Below are positions 22,794 to 30,546 of a stretch of DNA of 42,611 nt, one piece after another; within the stretch, counting starts at the first letter, position 1, and every line of letters starts with the position of its first letter. A program made the position numbers and the translations under genes. The stretch is taken from IMG/VR virus record IMGVR_UViG_3300035698_015694, positions 1 to 42,611 of that record; one strand, 5' to 3'. The notes under the pieces are model-generated. The model saw only the letters and a list, made by a program, of their open reading frames with translations. It made no database searches and was not told the origin of the DNA. This DNA comes from a virus.

Positions 22794-24278
22794 ATGTCCC
22801 AAAAAACAATCACTTCAAGAATAATTAAAACCGAACTCATAAACTGGCGTGAACTCCAATTTATCCAACAAGAAAACTTTAAAGAATGGGTTAACAATGG
22901 CGCTGAAAAGCTAGTTGAATCTATTTTAAAATATCAATTTATTGCTCCGTTTATGGTTTGGCAAAGTGAAGGGATTAATTATTGCCTTGACGGTCGCCAC
23001 CGTTTTTTGGACCTTGAAAAGGTTTCTGAATTAGGCTCAAACGTTCCTAATCAATTGCCAGCAACTTTTGTTGATTGCGCTAACATTAAAGAAGCTGCCG
23101 AATTGGTTTTAGTTTACTCATCGCATTATGCAAAAATTACTCAACAGGGATTACTTGATTTTGTAAGCAACTTTGATTTGGACTTTCCAGATATGCAAGC
23201 GATGATGAATATTCCAGATTTTGACGATATTGCTTTTCAAGGACTGCTCAACAAATCGGAAGGAAAAGAGGAAGATAAAATTATTCCGTCCTCATTAAAA
23301 GAAAGCTTTATTTTTCCTCCGTTTTCAATTTTAGACACACGCTCTGGAGTTTGGCAGGATAGAAAGCGCAAATGGTTATCGCTGGGTTTTAATTCTCAAG
23401 AAACCAGAGAGGATGTTGAGTTAATAGCAAAAAGCGGACAATCATCCGGAGTTTATGAGCTTCGAAATAAAATGCGTGAGATTTTAGGACGCGACCCAGA
23501 GTGGGATGAAATCCTTGATTATGCCAAGAAAAAAGGAATGCACGTTTACGAAGGGGCAAGCATATTTGATCCCGTGCTTTGCGAACTTTCTTATCGATGG
23601 TTTTGTACTGTGGGTGGCAAAATTCTTGACCCTTTCGCTGGCGGTTCTGTTCGTGGCATTGTGGCTGGAATACTTGGTTATCCATACGAAGGAATTGATT
23701 TAAGACCGGATCAAGTAAAAGCCAACAGAAAACAAGCTGCCTTACTTTCTATTACGGATGTAAATTGGCACGCTGGGGATAGTAACGAGGTTCTTGACGA
23801 GGTTGAATTTAAGGAAGGTGTAGATTTTATCTACAGCTGTCCTCCTTATGCGTATCTTGAAAAATATAGTGATGACCCAAAGGATTTATCAAATATGAAT
23901 TACGAAGATTTTAAAGATGTTTATTTCAGTATCATTAAAAAATCAGTTAATCAATTAAATGATAATCGATTTGCATGTTTTGTAGTTGGCGATGTTCGCG
24001 ATAAGAGAGGTTTTTACTTAAACTTTGTTAGCGACACGATTCAAGCCTTCAAAGATGCTGGAATGGAATTATACAACGAAATAATTTTAGTAAATGTGGC
24101 GGGTAGTTTAGCCATTCGTGTTCGTCGTCAATTCAATGGTGGTCGTAAAATTGGTAAGATGCATCAAAACGTATTGGTGTTTTATAAAGGCGACCCAAAA
24201 AAGATTAAAGAAAATTATCCGGAACTTAATTTAGGAGAAGATTTAGAGGCATTGGACAATAATCCATCATCGATATAA
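22794..24278 (+). CDS. ParB-like domain fused to a DNA methyltransferase
   Basis: I choose the ATG at 22794 (494 residues) because an earlier in-frame start would lie inside the promoter. The N-terminus (residues 12-80) is ParB/sulfiredoxin-like, with the conserved DGRHR at 66-70. A linker with FPPFSILD leads to a methyltransferase domain at about 255-470, with DPFAGG (279-284) as motif I and SCPPY (348-352) as the catalytic motif typical of N4-cytosine or N6-adenine beta-class enzymes. It probably recognises and modifies phage DNA. It precedes the terminase in its transcript. Confidence 0.8.
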   Translation: MSQKTITSRIIKTELINWRELQFIQQENFKEWVNNGAEKLVESILKYQFIAPFMVWQSEGINYCLDGRHRFLDLEKVSELGSNVPNQLPATFVDCANIKEAAELVLVYSSHYAKITQQGLLDFVSNFDLDFPDMQAMMNIPDFDDIAFQGLLNKSEGKEEDKIIPSSLKESFIFPPFSILDTRSGVWQDRKRKWLSLGFNSQETREDVELIAKSGQSSGVYELRNKMREILGRDPEWDEILDYAKKKGMHVYEGASIFDPVLCELSYRWFCTVGGKILDPFAGGSVRGIVAGILGYPYEGIDLRPDQVKANRKQAALLSITDVNWHAGDSNEVLDEVEFKEGVDFIYSCPPYAYLEKYSDDPKDLSNMNYEDFKDVYFSIIKKSVNQLNDNRFACFVVGDVRDKRGFYLNFVSDTIQAFKDAGMELYNEIILVNVAGSLAIRVRRQFNGGRKIGKMHQNVLVFYKGDPKKIKENYPELNLGEDLEALDNNPSSI

Positions 24279-24321
24279 TTAAATTTTAAAGTAATTTTGG
24301 AAAAAATATAAAATTACTCCA

Positions 24322-24561
24322 ATGGACGATAAGCTAAAACTTGAAATAATGAGTACAACTGTAAATTCAATAAAGGAACTTCTGGAGAAAAGGCTAGAAA
24401 AAAGGTTAAACGCATTGGAGGCAATCGCATCAACGCCGTTGGATAATCTTCCAGAAATCATTCAAACCAAACGTGAGGACGAGGCTTCTAAAATTAGGGC
24501 GGTTGTTCAAGAGCAGCGTGATATTCTTGATATTATAAAATATTTGTTTCCAAATACATAA
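24322..24561 (+). CDS. Small coiled-coil protein before terminase
   Basis: A 79-residue, helical, charged protein (TVNSIKELLEKRLEKRLNAL) with heptad-like repeats over residues 12-60. It ends six bases before the terminase small subunit and probably shares its transcript. The function is unknown. Small coiled-coil proteins in this position can be packaging accessories. Confidence 0.5.
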   Translation: MDDKLKLEIMSTTVNSIKELLEKRLEKRLNALEAIASTPLDNLPEIIQTKREDEASKIRAVVQEQRDILDIIKYLFPNT

Positions 24562-24566
24562 ATTAT

Positions 24567-25028
24567 ATGGCTGGTATCAGATCAAGTAAATTAGAAACCG
24601 AAAAGCGAGTATTCACCATTCAAGGGTGGATAATTAATGGTGTGCCTGATTATTTGATTCTTAAAAACATTGAACAGCAGTACGCCGTTTGTAGAAGGCA
24701 GTCAAAAAACTTATTACAAAAGGCTTATAAAATTTGGCACGAAGAACAGCAATCTACTATTGAGCAAAAAAGATCTTTGAGGATTGCAGAATTAAAACAA
24801 GACATTAGGTCTATGAAAGAAATTCACAAAGGAACTCCGCAAGGAATGTCTGTGGTAAACTCTATTAAAAAGGAAATCTCAAAACTTGAAGCTTTGTATC
24901 CGGCACGTACACACATCATACAAGGCGACAAAGAAAAACCTTTAATAGTTAAAGATGGATTCGACGATGAGAAGCAAGCAAGACTGGACAAACTAATCGC
25001 CAAAATACTAGCAACTAGAGACGAATAG
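24567..25028 (+). CDS. terS: Terminase small subunit
   Basis: At 153 residues it has the length and architecture of small terminase subunits. An N-terminal helix-turn-helix-like region (EKRVFTIQGWIINGVPDYLILKNIEQQYAV) is followed by coiled helices (LRIAELKQDIRSMKEI) and a C-terminal segment (DGFDDEKQARLDKLIAKILATRDE). It recognises the phage packaging site and stimulates TerL, which is encoded 1.1 kb downstream across the RNA region. It has no catalytic motif, as expected. Confidence 0.75.
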   Translation: MAGIRSSKLETEKRVFTIQGWIINGVPDYLILKNIEQQYAVCRRQSKNLLQKAYKIWHEEQQSTIEQKRSLRIAELKQDIRSMKEIHKGTPQGMSVVNSIKKEISKLEALYPARTHIIQGDKEKPLIVKDGFDDEKQARLDKLIAKILATRDE

Positions 25029-25047
25029 TATTTTTTTCAATATTAAA

Positions 25048-25088
25048 TAACATATTTTGTTAGTTAATAATAAATTATGTTATTTTTA
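25048..25088 (+). promoter_or_regulatory. Promoter with tandem TAACA-N5-TGTTA operators, copy 2
   Basis: TTG at 25057-25059 and TATTTTTA at 25081-25088 are 21 bases apart. The palindromes are TAACATATTTTGTTA (25048-25062) and TAATAAATTATGTTA (25068-25082), again separated by 5 bp. The -7 box ends in A rather than G. It should drive the structured RNA, the tRNA and the head genes. Confidence 0.75.
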
Positions 25089-25100
25089 CAAAGTATAAAG

Positions 25101-25449
25101 ACATCAAACACTTGCAAAATCATATCGGATAAGAATGTGGAATAATCCGGTGTTTAAGAAGTTCCACATAGATTGATGTTTTTTCAAACGGGTAAGTAGC
25201 TCAGGTGTAATCAGGTATAAATCTACTGCGATTATTAGCACAAAGGTTAGAGCGCTGAATAAAAACAAATTTAAGGTCTGTGTACAGGATGCTTTCGTAT
25301 TGAAAGAAGTTTGTTTTCCAGAGGTCATTGGTTCGACCCCAATCTTCTCCACAACAACCCAGAAGGAAGGACAATCGAAAGATTTGTTTTATATGTTTAG
25401 CTAGCAAATAAAATAAATTTTCTCAAAAGTACAATGAGATAGATTGTCC
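25101..25449 (+). ncRNA. Structured non-coding RNA with an enlarged tRNA-like domain
   Basis: No convincing gene exists between 25029 and 25547. Paired segments are dense. ACATCAA (25101-25107) pairs TTGATGT (25173-25179). Within it ATGTGGAA (25135-25142) pairs TTCCACAT (25162-25169), and AAACAC (25106-25111) could pair with the loop sequence GTGTTT (25150-25155) as a pseudoknot. Next is the cloverleaf-like domain described separately (25190-25351). Then GGACAATC (25369-25376) pairs GATTGTCC (25442-25449) around two hairpins (25382-25418 and 25421-25439). It is preceded by a promoter and followed by a tRNA. Large phage RNAs near tRNAs, such as GOLLD or ROOL, are the nearest concept, but no match is claimed. 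Confidence 0.65.
25190..25351 (+). ncRNA. tRNA-like cloverleaf with inserts in the D and anticodon loops
   Basis: GGGTAAG (25190-25196) pairs CTTCTCC (25344-25350) with one mismatch and one G-U, and the discriminator is A25351. The D-stem is GCTC/GAGC (25199-25202, 25250-25253). The T-arm ATTGG-TTCGACC-CCAAT (25327-25343) is perfect. The anticodon stem is CTGAA/TCCAG with one mismatch. The D-loop holds a 40-base insert with its own helix (TAATC/GATTA). The anticodon loop holds a 50-base insert where AAAACAAA (25262-25269) pairs TTTGTTTT (25310-25317). No standard anticodon loop remains, so it is not a normal tRNA. Confidence 0.6.
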
Positions 25450-25457
25450 GATGAAAT

Positions 25458-25531
25458 AGCAAGGTAGAGCAGTTGGTCAGCTCGTTGGTCTCATAATCCA
25501 AAGGTCAGGGGTTCAAATCCCCTCCTTGCAA
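25458..25531 (+). tRNA. Initiator-type tRNA-Met (CAT), phage encoded
   Basis: A complete cloverleaf of 74 bases. The acceptor is AGCAAGG/CCTTGCA with an A1-A72 mismatch, the D-stem is GAGC/GCTC, and the anticodon stem TTGGT/TCCAA closes the loop CTCATAA. The variable loop is AGGTC and the T-arm AGGGG-TTCAAAT-CCCCT. The unpaired 1-72 position, the A11-U24 pair and the loop CTCATAA are features of bacterial initiator tRNA. Only two of the usual three GC pairs of the anticodon stem are present (the third is T-T). CCA is not encoded, as is usual for Bacteroidetes. Confidence 0.85.
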
Positions 25532-25547
25532 CTAAAAACAAAAAACA

Positions 25548-25934
25548 ATGATGTTAGAAATATCCAATAACAGAGTTATACTAAATGGTAAAGAAACCAT
25601 CAATGTAGAGGAGATTGGTTATGCATTATTAGACTATGCAGAAAACTTGCCAAACAATCAAAATGTAACTGATTTTGCATTTTTAGTAGATAGAAATGAC
25701 GTTGTAGATCGATTTACAAAATACTTATCTGATAATGCCTTTCGCAACACTTTAGAGCGTAGAAATTTAATTGAACTATTGGTAACGATGAATGATTTTA
25801 GCGCAAAGGATTTCGTTAATCAAGCAATGCAACTCAAGGCATCATATCCAACTTGCTATAATTTTTTAACGGTTTGCGTTGACGCTAAAATATTAAGCGC
25901 TTCTCCAAAGAATTACAAATTTATAAATTCCTAA
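25548..25934 (+). CDS. Phage protein of unknown function between tRNA and TerL
   Basis: 128 residues, helical, without membrane segments. Readable stretches include NNRVILNGKETINVEEIGYALLDYAENLP and FVNQAMQLKASYPTCYNFLTVC. It begins 17 bases after the tRNA and continues the late transcript toward TerL. No family is recognised. A packaging or DNA-processing role is possible only by position. Confidence 0.5.
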   Translation: MMLEISNNRVILNGKETINVEEIGYALLDYAENLPNNQNVTDFAFLVDRNDVVDRFTKYLSDNAFRNTLERRNLIELLVTMNDFSAKDFVNQAMQLKASYPTCYNFLTVCVDAKILSASPKNYKFINS

Positions 25935-25936
25935 CT

Positions 25937-26092
25937 ATGAATTCAGATACCTTAAAAATTCAATTACTTCAAAATATAGCAATTCAGAATTACCTTCTAG
26001 ATCACGGATCTAACGATGAGGTTATCAATACTAAAATCGAAGAAATTAGAAAGCAATTATTAGAGATTGAAAAGAATAGAAATAAAACATAA
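25937..26092 (+). CDS. 51-residue helical protein before TerL
   Basis: A short frame starts 3 bases after the previous stop and ends directly against the TerL start. It is fully helical (LLQNIAIQNYLLDHG, EEIRKQLLEIEKNRNK), probably a small coiled coil. Tight packing between two late genes supports its being real. The function is unknown. Confidence 0.55.
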   Translation: MNSDTLKIQLLQNIAIQNYLLDHGSNDEVINTKIEEIRKQLLEIEKNRNKT

Positions 26093-27559
26093 ATGCTTAC
26101 AGATGCTGAAATATTAGAACTCGAATCTCTATTGAAAGATAGGGATATTGATATTTCACGCAAAAGATTATTGAAAAATGATGCTGATGCAAACGCAAAT
26201 TACAATCTTCTAAAAAATGCAATCGAATCACAGAAATACGAAATCATAGATGGCAAACCAAAACTTGTTGCTGGATTTAGAGGCGCCGGACTTGAAGGAT
26301 CTTCTCGTTCAGGTAAAACTTGGTCAGGCATTGATATAATTATTTGGCTTTGCCTTTTCGTTGAATTAGATGGGTGTACCATTAATATCTATCGAGAGAC
26401 ATACAACGAATTTAAAACTACTCTTTATGATGATTTTAAACGTCGGCTTGATGATTTTGGACTACCTAATAAATTCAAGGAAAATGACGAAATAAAATCT
26501 TTCAGAATCGGAAATAGTAAAATATTTTTTATTGGTGATGGAAAACACGGAGGAGGGTGTGACTATGCTTTTTTTAATGAAGTAATGTTTATCAAGAAGT
26601 CTGTTTTTGACCAGGTTAAAATGCGTTGTCGTAAATTTTGGTGGGCAGATTATAACCCTTCATTTACCGAGCATTGGTTCTTTGATAACGCATTGAACAG
26701 GCCAGATGTAACATTTTTGCGAACTACATTCAATGACAATAAGCATATTTCAGCGCAAGAGCGTCAAGAAATTGTTATTACTGAACCGTGGAAAACAGGA
26801 TCTTACATCGTTAAAGACAATGTAATTCAGTGTTATAATAAATTGACTGGAAAAGTTGAGCCTATTTCAGCGACTAACCAGCCACCACCGCACATTGAAA
26901 ACATTAAGAACGGTACCGCTGACGAAAGTTACTGGCGTATTTATGGACTTGGCTTACGTGGGGCAATGAAAGGTTTGATATTTCCTTATGTTACATGGAT
27001 TGATAGTTTCCCAGAAGAGAAAGCGCCAATTTATCCAAATGATTTCGGCTTTACCACAGATCCAAACACACTTGTAAAGTATGCAGAAGATGATCATAAT
27101 ATTTGGATTGAACCATTAAGTTATGAGCCTATTGATAACCCAGAATCATTGTCTCAATTCCTTCAAAGTTTAGGAATTGATAAGGCTAAAGACATAATCC
27201 CTTGTGATAGTGCTGATAAATATACAGGCGAAAACAAAGGGACAGTCGAAATGGTAAAGGGATTGCGAAAAGAAGGTTTTGAGTTTGCCTATAAAATCAG
27301 CAAAACAAAGTCTGTTATTTTTTGGATTGGTTCAATGAAGAAAAAGAAAATTCACATTGTTAAAAATCATCTATATAATAAAGCTTTAAAAGAACAACAA
27401 AATTACAAAATGAAAGAAATTGGCGGCATTTCAATAAATCAGCCATTAGATAAGTTTAATCACATTTGGGATGCTGCACGATATGGCCACATCGCTCACA
27501 ATTCAAAAACAACAGTTCTTGCTACATCGCAAGAAGTATTAAATACAATTAATTACTAA
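26093..27559 (+). CDS. terL: Terminase large subunit
   Basis: The 488-residue packaging motor has both expected activities. The N-terminal ATPase has a Walker A GSSRSGKT (residues 69-76) and a Walker B region CDYAFFNE (156-163). The C-terminal nuclease has acidic residues in NDFGFTTDPN (D317) and PCDSADKY (D372), matching the RNase H-like fold of TerL enzymes. It cuts concatemeric DNA and drives it into the procapsid. The portal gene follows by 10 bases. Confidence 0.9.
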   Translation: MLTDAEILELESLLKDRDIDISRKRLLKNDADANANYNLLKNAIESQKYEIIDGKPKLVAGFRGAGLEGSSRSGKTWSGIDIIIWLCLFVELDGCTINIYRETYNEFKTTLYDDFKRRLDDFGLPNKFKENDEIKSFRIGNSKIFFIGDGKHGGGCDYAFFNEVMFIKKSVFDQVKMRCRKFWWADYNPSFTEHWFFDNALNRPDVTFLRTTFNDNKHISAQERQEIVITEPWKTGSYIVKDNVIQCYNKLTGKVEPISATNQPPPHIENIKNGTADESYWRIYGLGLRGAMKGLIFPYVTWIDSFPEEKAPIYPNDFGFTTDPNTLVKYAEDDHNIWIEPLSYEPIDNPESLSQFLQSLGIDKAKDIIPCDSADKYTGENKGTVEMVKGLRKEGFEFAYKISKTKSVIFWIGSMKKKKIHIVKNHLYNKALKEQQNYKMKEIGGISINQPLDKFNHIWDAARYGHIAHNSKTTVLATSQEVLNTINY

Positions 27560-27569
27560 TAACAATATC

Positions 27570-28991
27570 ATGGAAGAATTATTAGCATTGCTTGCTTCGG
27601 ACCCAAAAAAAGCCATTGCACAAATCAAATTAAAATCAAAGGATAACGCTAAAATAGTTGAGTATCGAAAAGAGTTTAAAGATTTTGATAGAACTATTCG
27701 CGAAACACAAGTAGGCAAAATTCAGAAAGATAAAAATATTGGAGTTGGCGAAAAATTTAAAAGCATAAAAGCCGTTAGAATTCCGATAAACTTTGCAAAG
27801 AAAATAGTAAATACCGCAACTGCTTTTGAAGTAGGAAAGCCCGTTAATTTCATTCCATCACAAGAAAGCGAACTTTCAAAGCTTATAGACTTGATTTGGA
27901 AAACAAATCGCCTTGATGCAGCTATTCAAAAATTAGTTTCGTTGTGCAAAACTGAAACTCAAAGCGCATTAAATTTCTACATTTACAATATTAAAGTAGA
28001 TGGAATCTTTAATAAAATTCTTTCGTCATTAGGCCTTACGGCAAGCAAAGAAATCAAAGTTAAAGTGCTCGATAATACTTCGGGAACTATGACGCCGTAT
28101 TTTGATGCAAACGGAAATATGCAACTATTCATGTGGGAGTATCAAACGATTGATCGCGCCGAAAAGTCGATTAATAATGTTCAAATTTGGGATGAAAAAT
28201 CATCTTTAATTTATAACGATGCTTCTGGAAGCATGATTCAAATTAGTAAAATTCCACACGGATTTGATAGAATTCCGATAGTTTATACTTCACAAGATGA
28301 GCCTGAGTGGTTTGATGTTAAAGATTTAATTGATAGGTTTGAAGTTGCCATTTCTAAAGGCGGCGGCGCCAATGATAGAACCGCTCACCCTATCTTGATG
28401 ACTGTTGGGGAAATCGCATCGCTTCCAGATAAAGATGATGATGGAAAAGTGATTAATTTTCCAATGAAAAAAGACGATGAAGGAAAGTATGTAAACGGCA
28501 CGGCTTCATTCATTGAATCATCTGGAGGAAATGAAAGCCATAAAAACGAATTGGAGTTGGTTTACAAGCTTATTTTTGCAATATCACAAACTCCTGATTT
28601 ATCATTTGACAATTTGAAAGGCCTAGGCAATGTTTCGGGAGTTGCTTTGAAGCTGATGTTCTTAGATGCTATTATCAAAGCGACAATGAACGAGGGAACT
28701 AATCGCACAATGATTGAAAGGATATTAAATATTATAATTTCAGGAATTGTTACAACAACTAATACAGGCATGAAAACTCAAGCTGCATCTTTGTATTACG
28801 ATATAATATTTAACTCAATTCTGCCCGATGATTTAGCCTCTGCAAGTGCTGTAATAATCGATTTAAAAGATGCAGGTTTAATATCTTCTTCAACCGCGAT
28901 AAAAATGCTTGACATTGTTGACAATCCAATCGAGGAATTAGCATTGGTTAAAGCGGAGAAAGCAACAGAAGTTATTCCGAAAACTCTATAA
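27570..28991 (+). CDS. Portal protein
   Basis: The 473-residue protein directly follows TerL, as portal genes do. It shows the long helical body and stretches typical of SPP1-like portals: VRIPINFAKKIVNTATAFEVGKPVNF, a conserved YTSQDEPEWFDVKDLIDRFE, and later FDNLKGLGNVSGVALKLMFLDAI. Twelve copies of such a protein form the ring through which DNA enters the head and to which the neck attaches. No separate protease or MuF-type gene is seen right after it. Confidence 0.85.
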   Translation: MEELLALLASDPKKAIAQIKLKSKDNAKIVEYRKEFKDFDRTIRETQVGKIQKDKNIGVGEKFKSIKAVRIPINFAKKIVNTATAFEVGKPVNFIPSQESELSKLIDLIWKTNRLDAAIQKLVSLCKTETQSALNFYIYNIKVDGIFNKILSSLGLTASKEIKVKVLDNTSGTMTPYFDANGNMQLFMWEYQTIDRAEKSINNVQIWDEKSSLIYNDASGSMIQISKIPHGFDRIPIVYTSQDEPEWFDVKDLIDRFEVAISKGGGANDRTAHPILMTVGEIASLPDKDDDGKVINFPMKKDDEGKYVNGTASFIESSGGNESHKNELELVYKLIFAISQTPDLSFDNLKGLGNVSGVALKLMFLDAIIKATMNEGTNRTMIERILNIIISGIVTTTNTGMKTQAASLYYDIIFNSILPDDLASASAVIIDLKDAGLISSSTAIKMLDIVDNPIEELALVKAEKATEVIPKTL

Positions 28992-28992
28992 T

Positions 28993-29178
28993 ATGAATAT
29001 TCCTAACGAGTACGAAATACAAGATATTGTTTATTTAAGGCACGACATCGAACAACTTCCAAGAATGGTAGTGGCCATAATTTGGGATGGCCACAAAGTA
29101 ATGTATGAGCTCATTTCAGGAACTACCGCATCACAACATTACAGCTATGAAATTTCTAACATAAAAATAATCTACTAA
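28993..29178 (+). CDS. Small beta-rich phage protein
   Basis: 61 residues, MNIPNEYEIQDIVYLRHDIEQLPRMVV at the start, then WDGHKVMYELISGTTASQHYSYEIS. It looks like a small beta-barrel domain. It begins one base after the portal stop and its own stop overlaps the next ATG by one base, so it is operon-linked. A role in neck or packaging is not shown. Confidence 0.5.
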   Translation: MNIPNEYEIQDIVYLRHDIEQLPRMVVAIIWDGHKVMYELISGTTASQHYSYEISNIKIIY

Positions 29179-29396
29179 TGATAAAATCAATTCTAAATTA
29201 CTTCTACGAAAGAGCCAAACGCAAAGCTCGTATAAAGGCAAAAACTGAAAGCGTAATTCAAGATTACGAAAAATTGATTAATGAATTTAAGGAAATTCAA
29301 GAACGTCCTTCTCGATTTTCCAAAAAGACAAAAGATAGAGTTAATTCCAGAGTTCAGTATCTAATCAGAAAAGGGCATATTAAAGTAAATCAATAA
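29178..29396 (+). CDS. Small basic phage protein
   Basis: A 72-residue protein, strongly basic and helical (FYERAKRKARIKAKTESVIQDYEKL), ending KGHIKVNQ. It may bind nucleic acid. Its stop lies directly before the operator-containing promoter at 29397, so this is the end of the first late head block. Confidence 0.5.
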   Translation: MIKSILNYFYERAKRKARIKAKTESVIQDYEKLINEFKEIQERPSRFSKKTKDRVNSRVQYLIRKGHIKVNQ

Positions 29397-29437
29397 TACG
29401 CAATATTGTGTAATTTTGTAAAAGTTTTGTATATTTA
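29397..29437 (+). promoter_or_regulatory. Promoter overlapped by a repressor-type operator (small RNA)
   Basis: TTG at 29406-29408 and TATATTTA at 29430-29437 are 21 bases apart. The palindrome TACGCAATATTGTGTA (29397-29412) differs from the early operator by one or two bases and covers the -33 box. The predicted start is near 29445. Confidence 0.65.
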
Positions 29438-29444
29438 CAATCTC

Positions 29445-29513
29445 GAAGTATGAAGCGATACTTTTCAATTCAATATCTAAAACACCTACTATTCATTTGG
29501 TAGGTGTTTTTTT
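29445..29513 (+). ncRNA. Candidate small RNA of about 70 bases
   Basis: From the predicted start near 29445, the sequence forms a first hairpin, AAGTAT/ATACTT with a GAAGCG loop (29446-29463). After a single-stranded stretch comes an 11-bp terminator stem (29479-29489 with 29500-29510) and a T run. A promoter followed after 70 bases by a terminator with no open frame is the signature of a small RNA or an attenuated leader. Confidence 0.55.
29479..29513 (+). terminator. Intrinsic terminator
   Basis: AAAACACCTAC pairs GTAGGTGTTTT around a 10-base loop and is followed by a T run. It ends the predicted short transcript and separates it from the lipoprotein gene at 29556. Confidence 0.85.
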
Positions 29514-29555
29514 AATTAAACAAAGTTTTAAACTATAAGTTAACAATAAAATAAC

Positions 29556-29771
29556 ATGAAAAAATCAATTTTTACATTGCTATTATTAGCAACATTAGTT
29601 TCTTGCTCAAAGGATGACTGCATCGGGAACTACGACGAAATTTACAACCACTACCAACAGCAAATCGAACAGGTTATTGCAAATACGATACCTGGATTGG
29701 GAGTTGATTACAGAAAAATTAATTTATTAAAGCAAGAAAGAGACGGAAAGCTTGCAAACGCATGTAGGTAA
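29556..29771 (+). CDS. Small putative lipoprotein
   Basis: The 71-residue protein has a classic lipoprotein signal (MKKSIFTLLLLATLVSC) with the lipidated Cys at residue 17. A polar, helical mature part follows (YNHYQQQIEQVIANTIPG). It lies among head genes but is not a structural type, so it resembles an inserted moron. Membrane-anchored phage lipoproteins often block superinfection or aid lysis; this is only a suggestion here. Confidence 0.7.
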   Translation: MKKSIFTLLLLATLVSCSKDDCIGNYDEIYNHYQQQIEQVIANTIPGLGVDYRKINLLKQERDGKLANACR

Positions 29772-29783
29772 AACAACAAAAAA

Positions 29784-30038
29784 ATGAAAGTAACGGGCAA
29801 AGTCCACCACATTGGACAAACAGAAAACATTGGAAGTAATGGATTTACTAAAAGATTATTGGTAGTTGAAACCGCTGAACAATATCCACAGAAGCTACCA
29901 ATTGAATTTGTAAAAGAGAAATCCTCATTATTGGATGCTATTCAAATTGGTCAGGAAGTAACTATAAGCATTAATTTAAGAGGTAGTGAACACAATGGAA
30001 AGTATTACTCTCAAATTCAGGGTTGGAAAGTTGAGTAA
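29784..30038 (+). CDS. DUF3127-like OB-fold protein
   Basis: 84 residues. The pattern MKVTGKVHHIGQTENIG then KRLLVVETAEQYPQKLPIEFV, GQEVTISINLRGSEHNGKYYSQIQGWKVE matches the DUF3127 family, an OB-fold-like domain thought to bind single-stranded DNA. It is common in Bacteroidetes phages and chromosomes. The position downstream of the lipoprotein indicates a small accessory operon. Binding to single-stranded DNA is expected from the family and not demonstrated here. Confidence 0.7.
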   Translation: MKVTGKVHHIGQTENIGSNGFTKRLLVVETAEQYPQKLPIEFVKEKSSLLDAIQIGQEVTISINLRGSEHNGKYYSQIQGWKVE

Positions 30039-30058
30039 TTAAGTTTTTAAAATATAAA

Positions 30059-30289
30059 ATGATGGAACAAATAATTTACGAAATAAAGGGAATTAAATAT
30101 GTGCTTTTTTTATTACAATTATCTGATAGAAATGAAGGTAAAGAAATGGTAAATACGGTTATAAAAATGAATGGAATAATTCAGTCTTATGAAGTTGTTG
30201 AAGCCTTTTGGGCTGGTATATCTATAAAAGCAAAAGTATTAATTCCAGAAGAATTCGCTCACTTATTTAGTGATATTGAAATGGTATAA
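30059..30289 (+). CDS. Small phage protein, unknown
   Basis: 76 residues, mixed beta-alpha (QIIYEIKGIKYVLFLLQLSDR then SIKAKVLIPEEFAHLFSDIEMV). No signal peptide or catalytic motif is visible. It lies in the same accessory block as the DUF3127-like gene, 20 bases after it. The frame has two adjacent ATG codons at its start. Confidence 0.45.
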   Translation: MMEQIIYEIKGIKYVLFLLQLSDRNEGKEMVNTVIKMNGIIQSYEVVEAFWAGISIKAKVLIPEEFAHLFSDIEMV

Positions 30290-30299
30290 ATAATTTAGT

Positions 30300-30518
30300 A
30301 TGATAAATCCAAATATTAAAACTAAAGTTGTTCATTCTGAATCTAAAACCGCTTGGAATATTGTAGGAACGACAATTCCTGGTAAATATAAAATTGCTAG
30401 AATTCCATATTTAGTAACAGGCGATGAAATTATTGATTTTGTTGAAAAAGCAGAATCACTAAGTCATGCTTTATTTATTTCAAAATGCTTCAATGAATCT
30501 GATAGAATATTAAAATAA
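30300..30518 (+). CDS. Small phage protein, unknown
   Basis: 72 residues, with an N-terminal beta-like part (VVHSESKTAWNIVGTTIPGKYKIARIPY) and a helical end (EFVEKAESLSHAL-like pattern). The next transcript begins after the terminator at 30547. I see no motif that names a function. Confidence 0.45.
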   Translation: MINPNIKTKVVHSESKTAWNIVGTTIPGKYKIARIPYLVTGDEIIDFVEKAESLSHALFISKCFNESDRILK

Positions 30519-30546
30519 TTCATCCCTCATTCGAGAGAAGAAAATC

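Noticed and set aside
25190-25351. Calling the cloverleaf-like domain a normal tRNA gene
   Set aside because: The anticodon loop is replaced by a long helical insert and the acceptor has a mismatch; no anticodon can be assigned.
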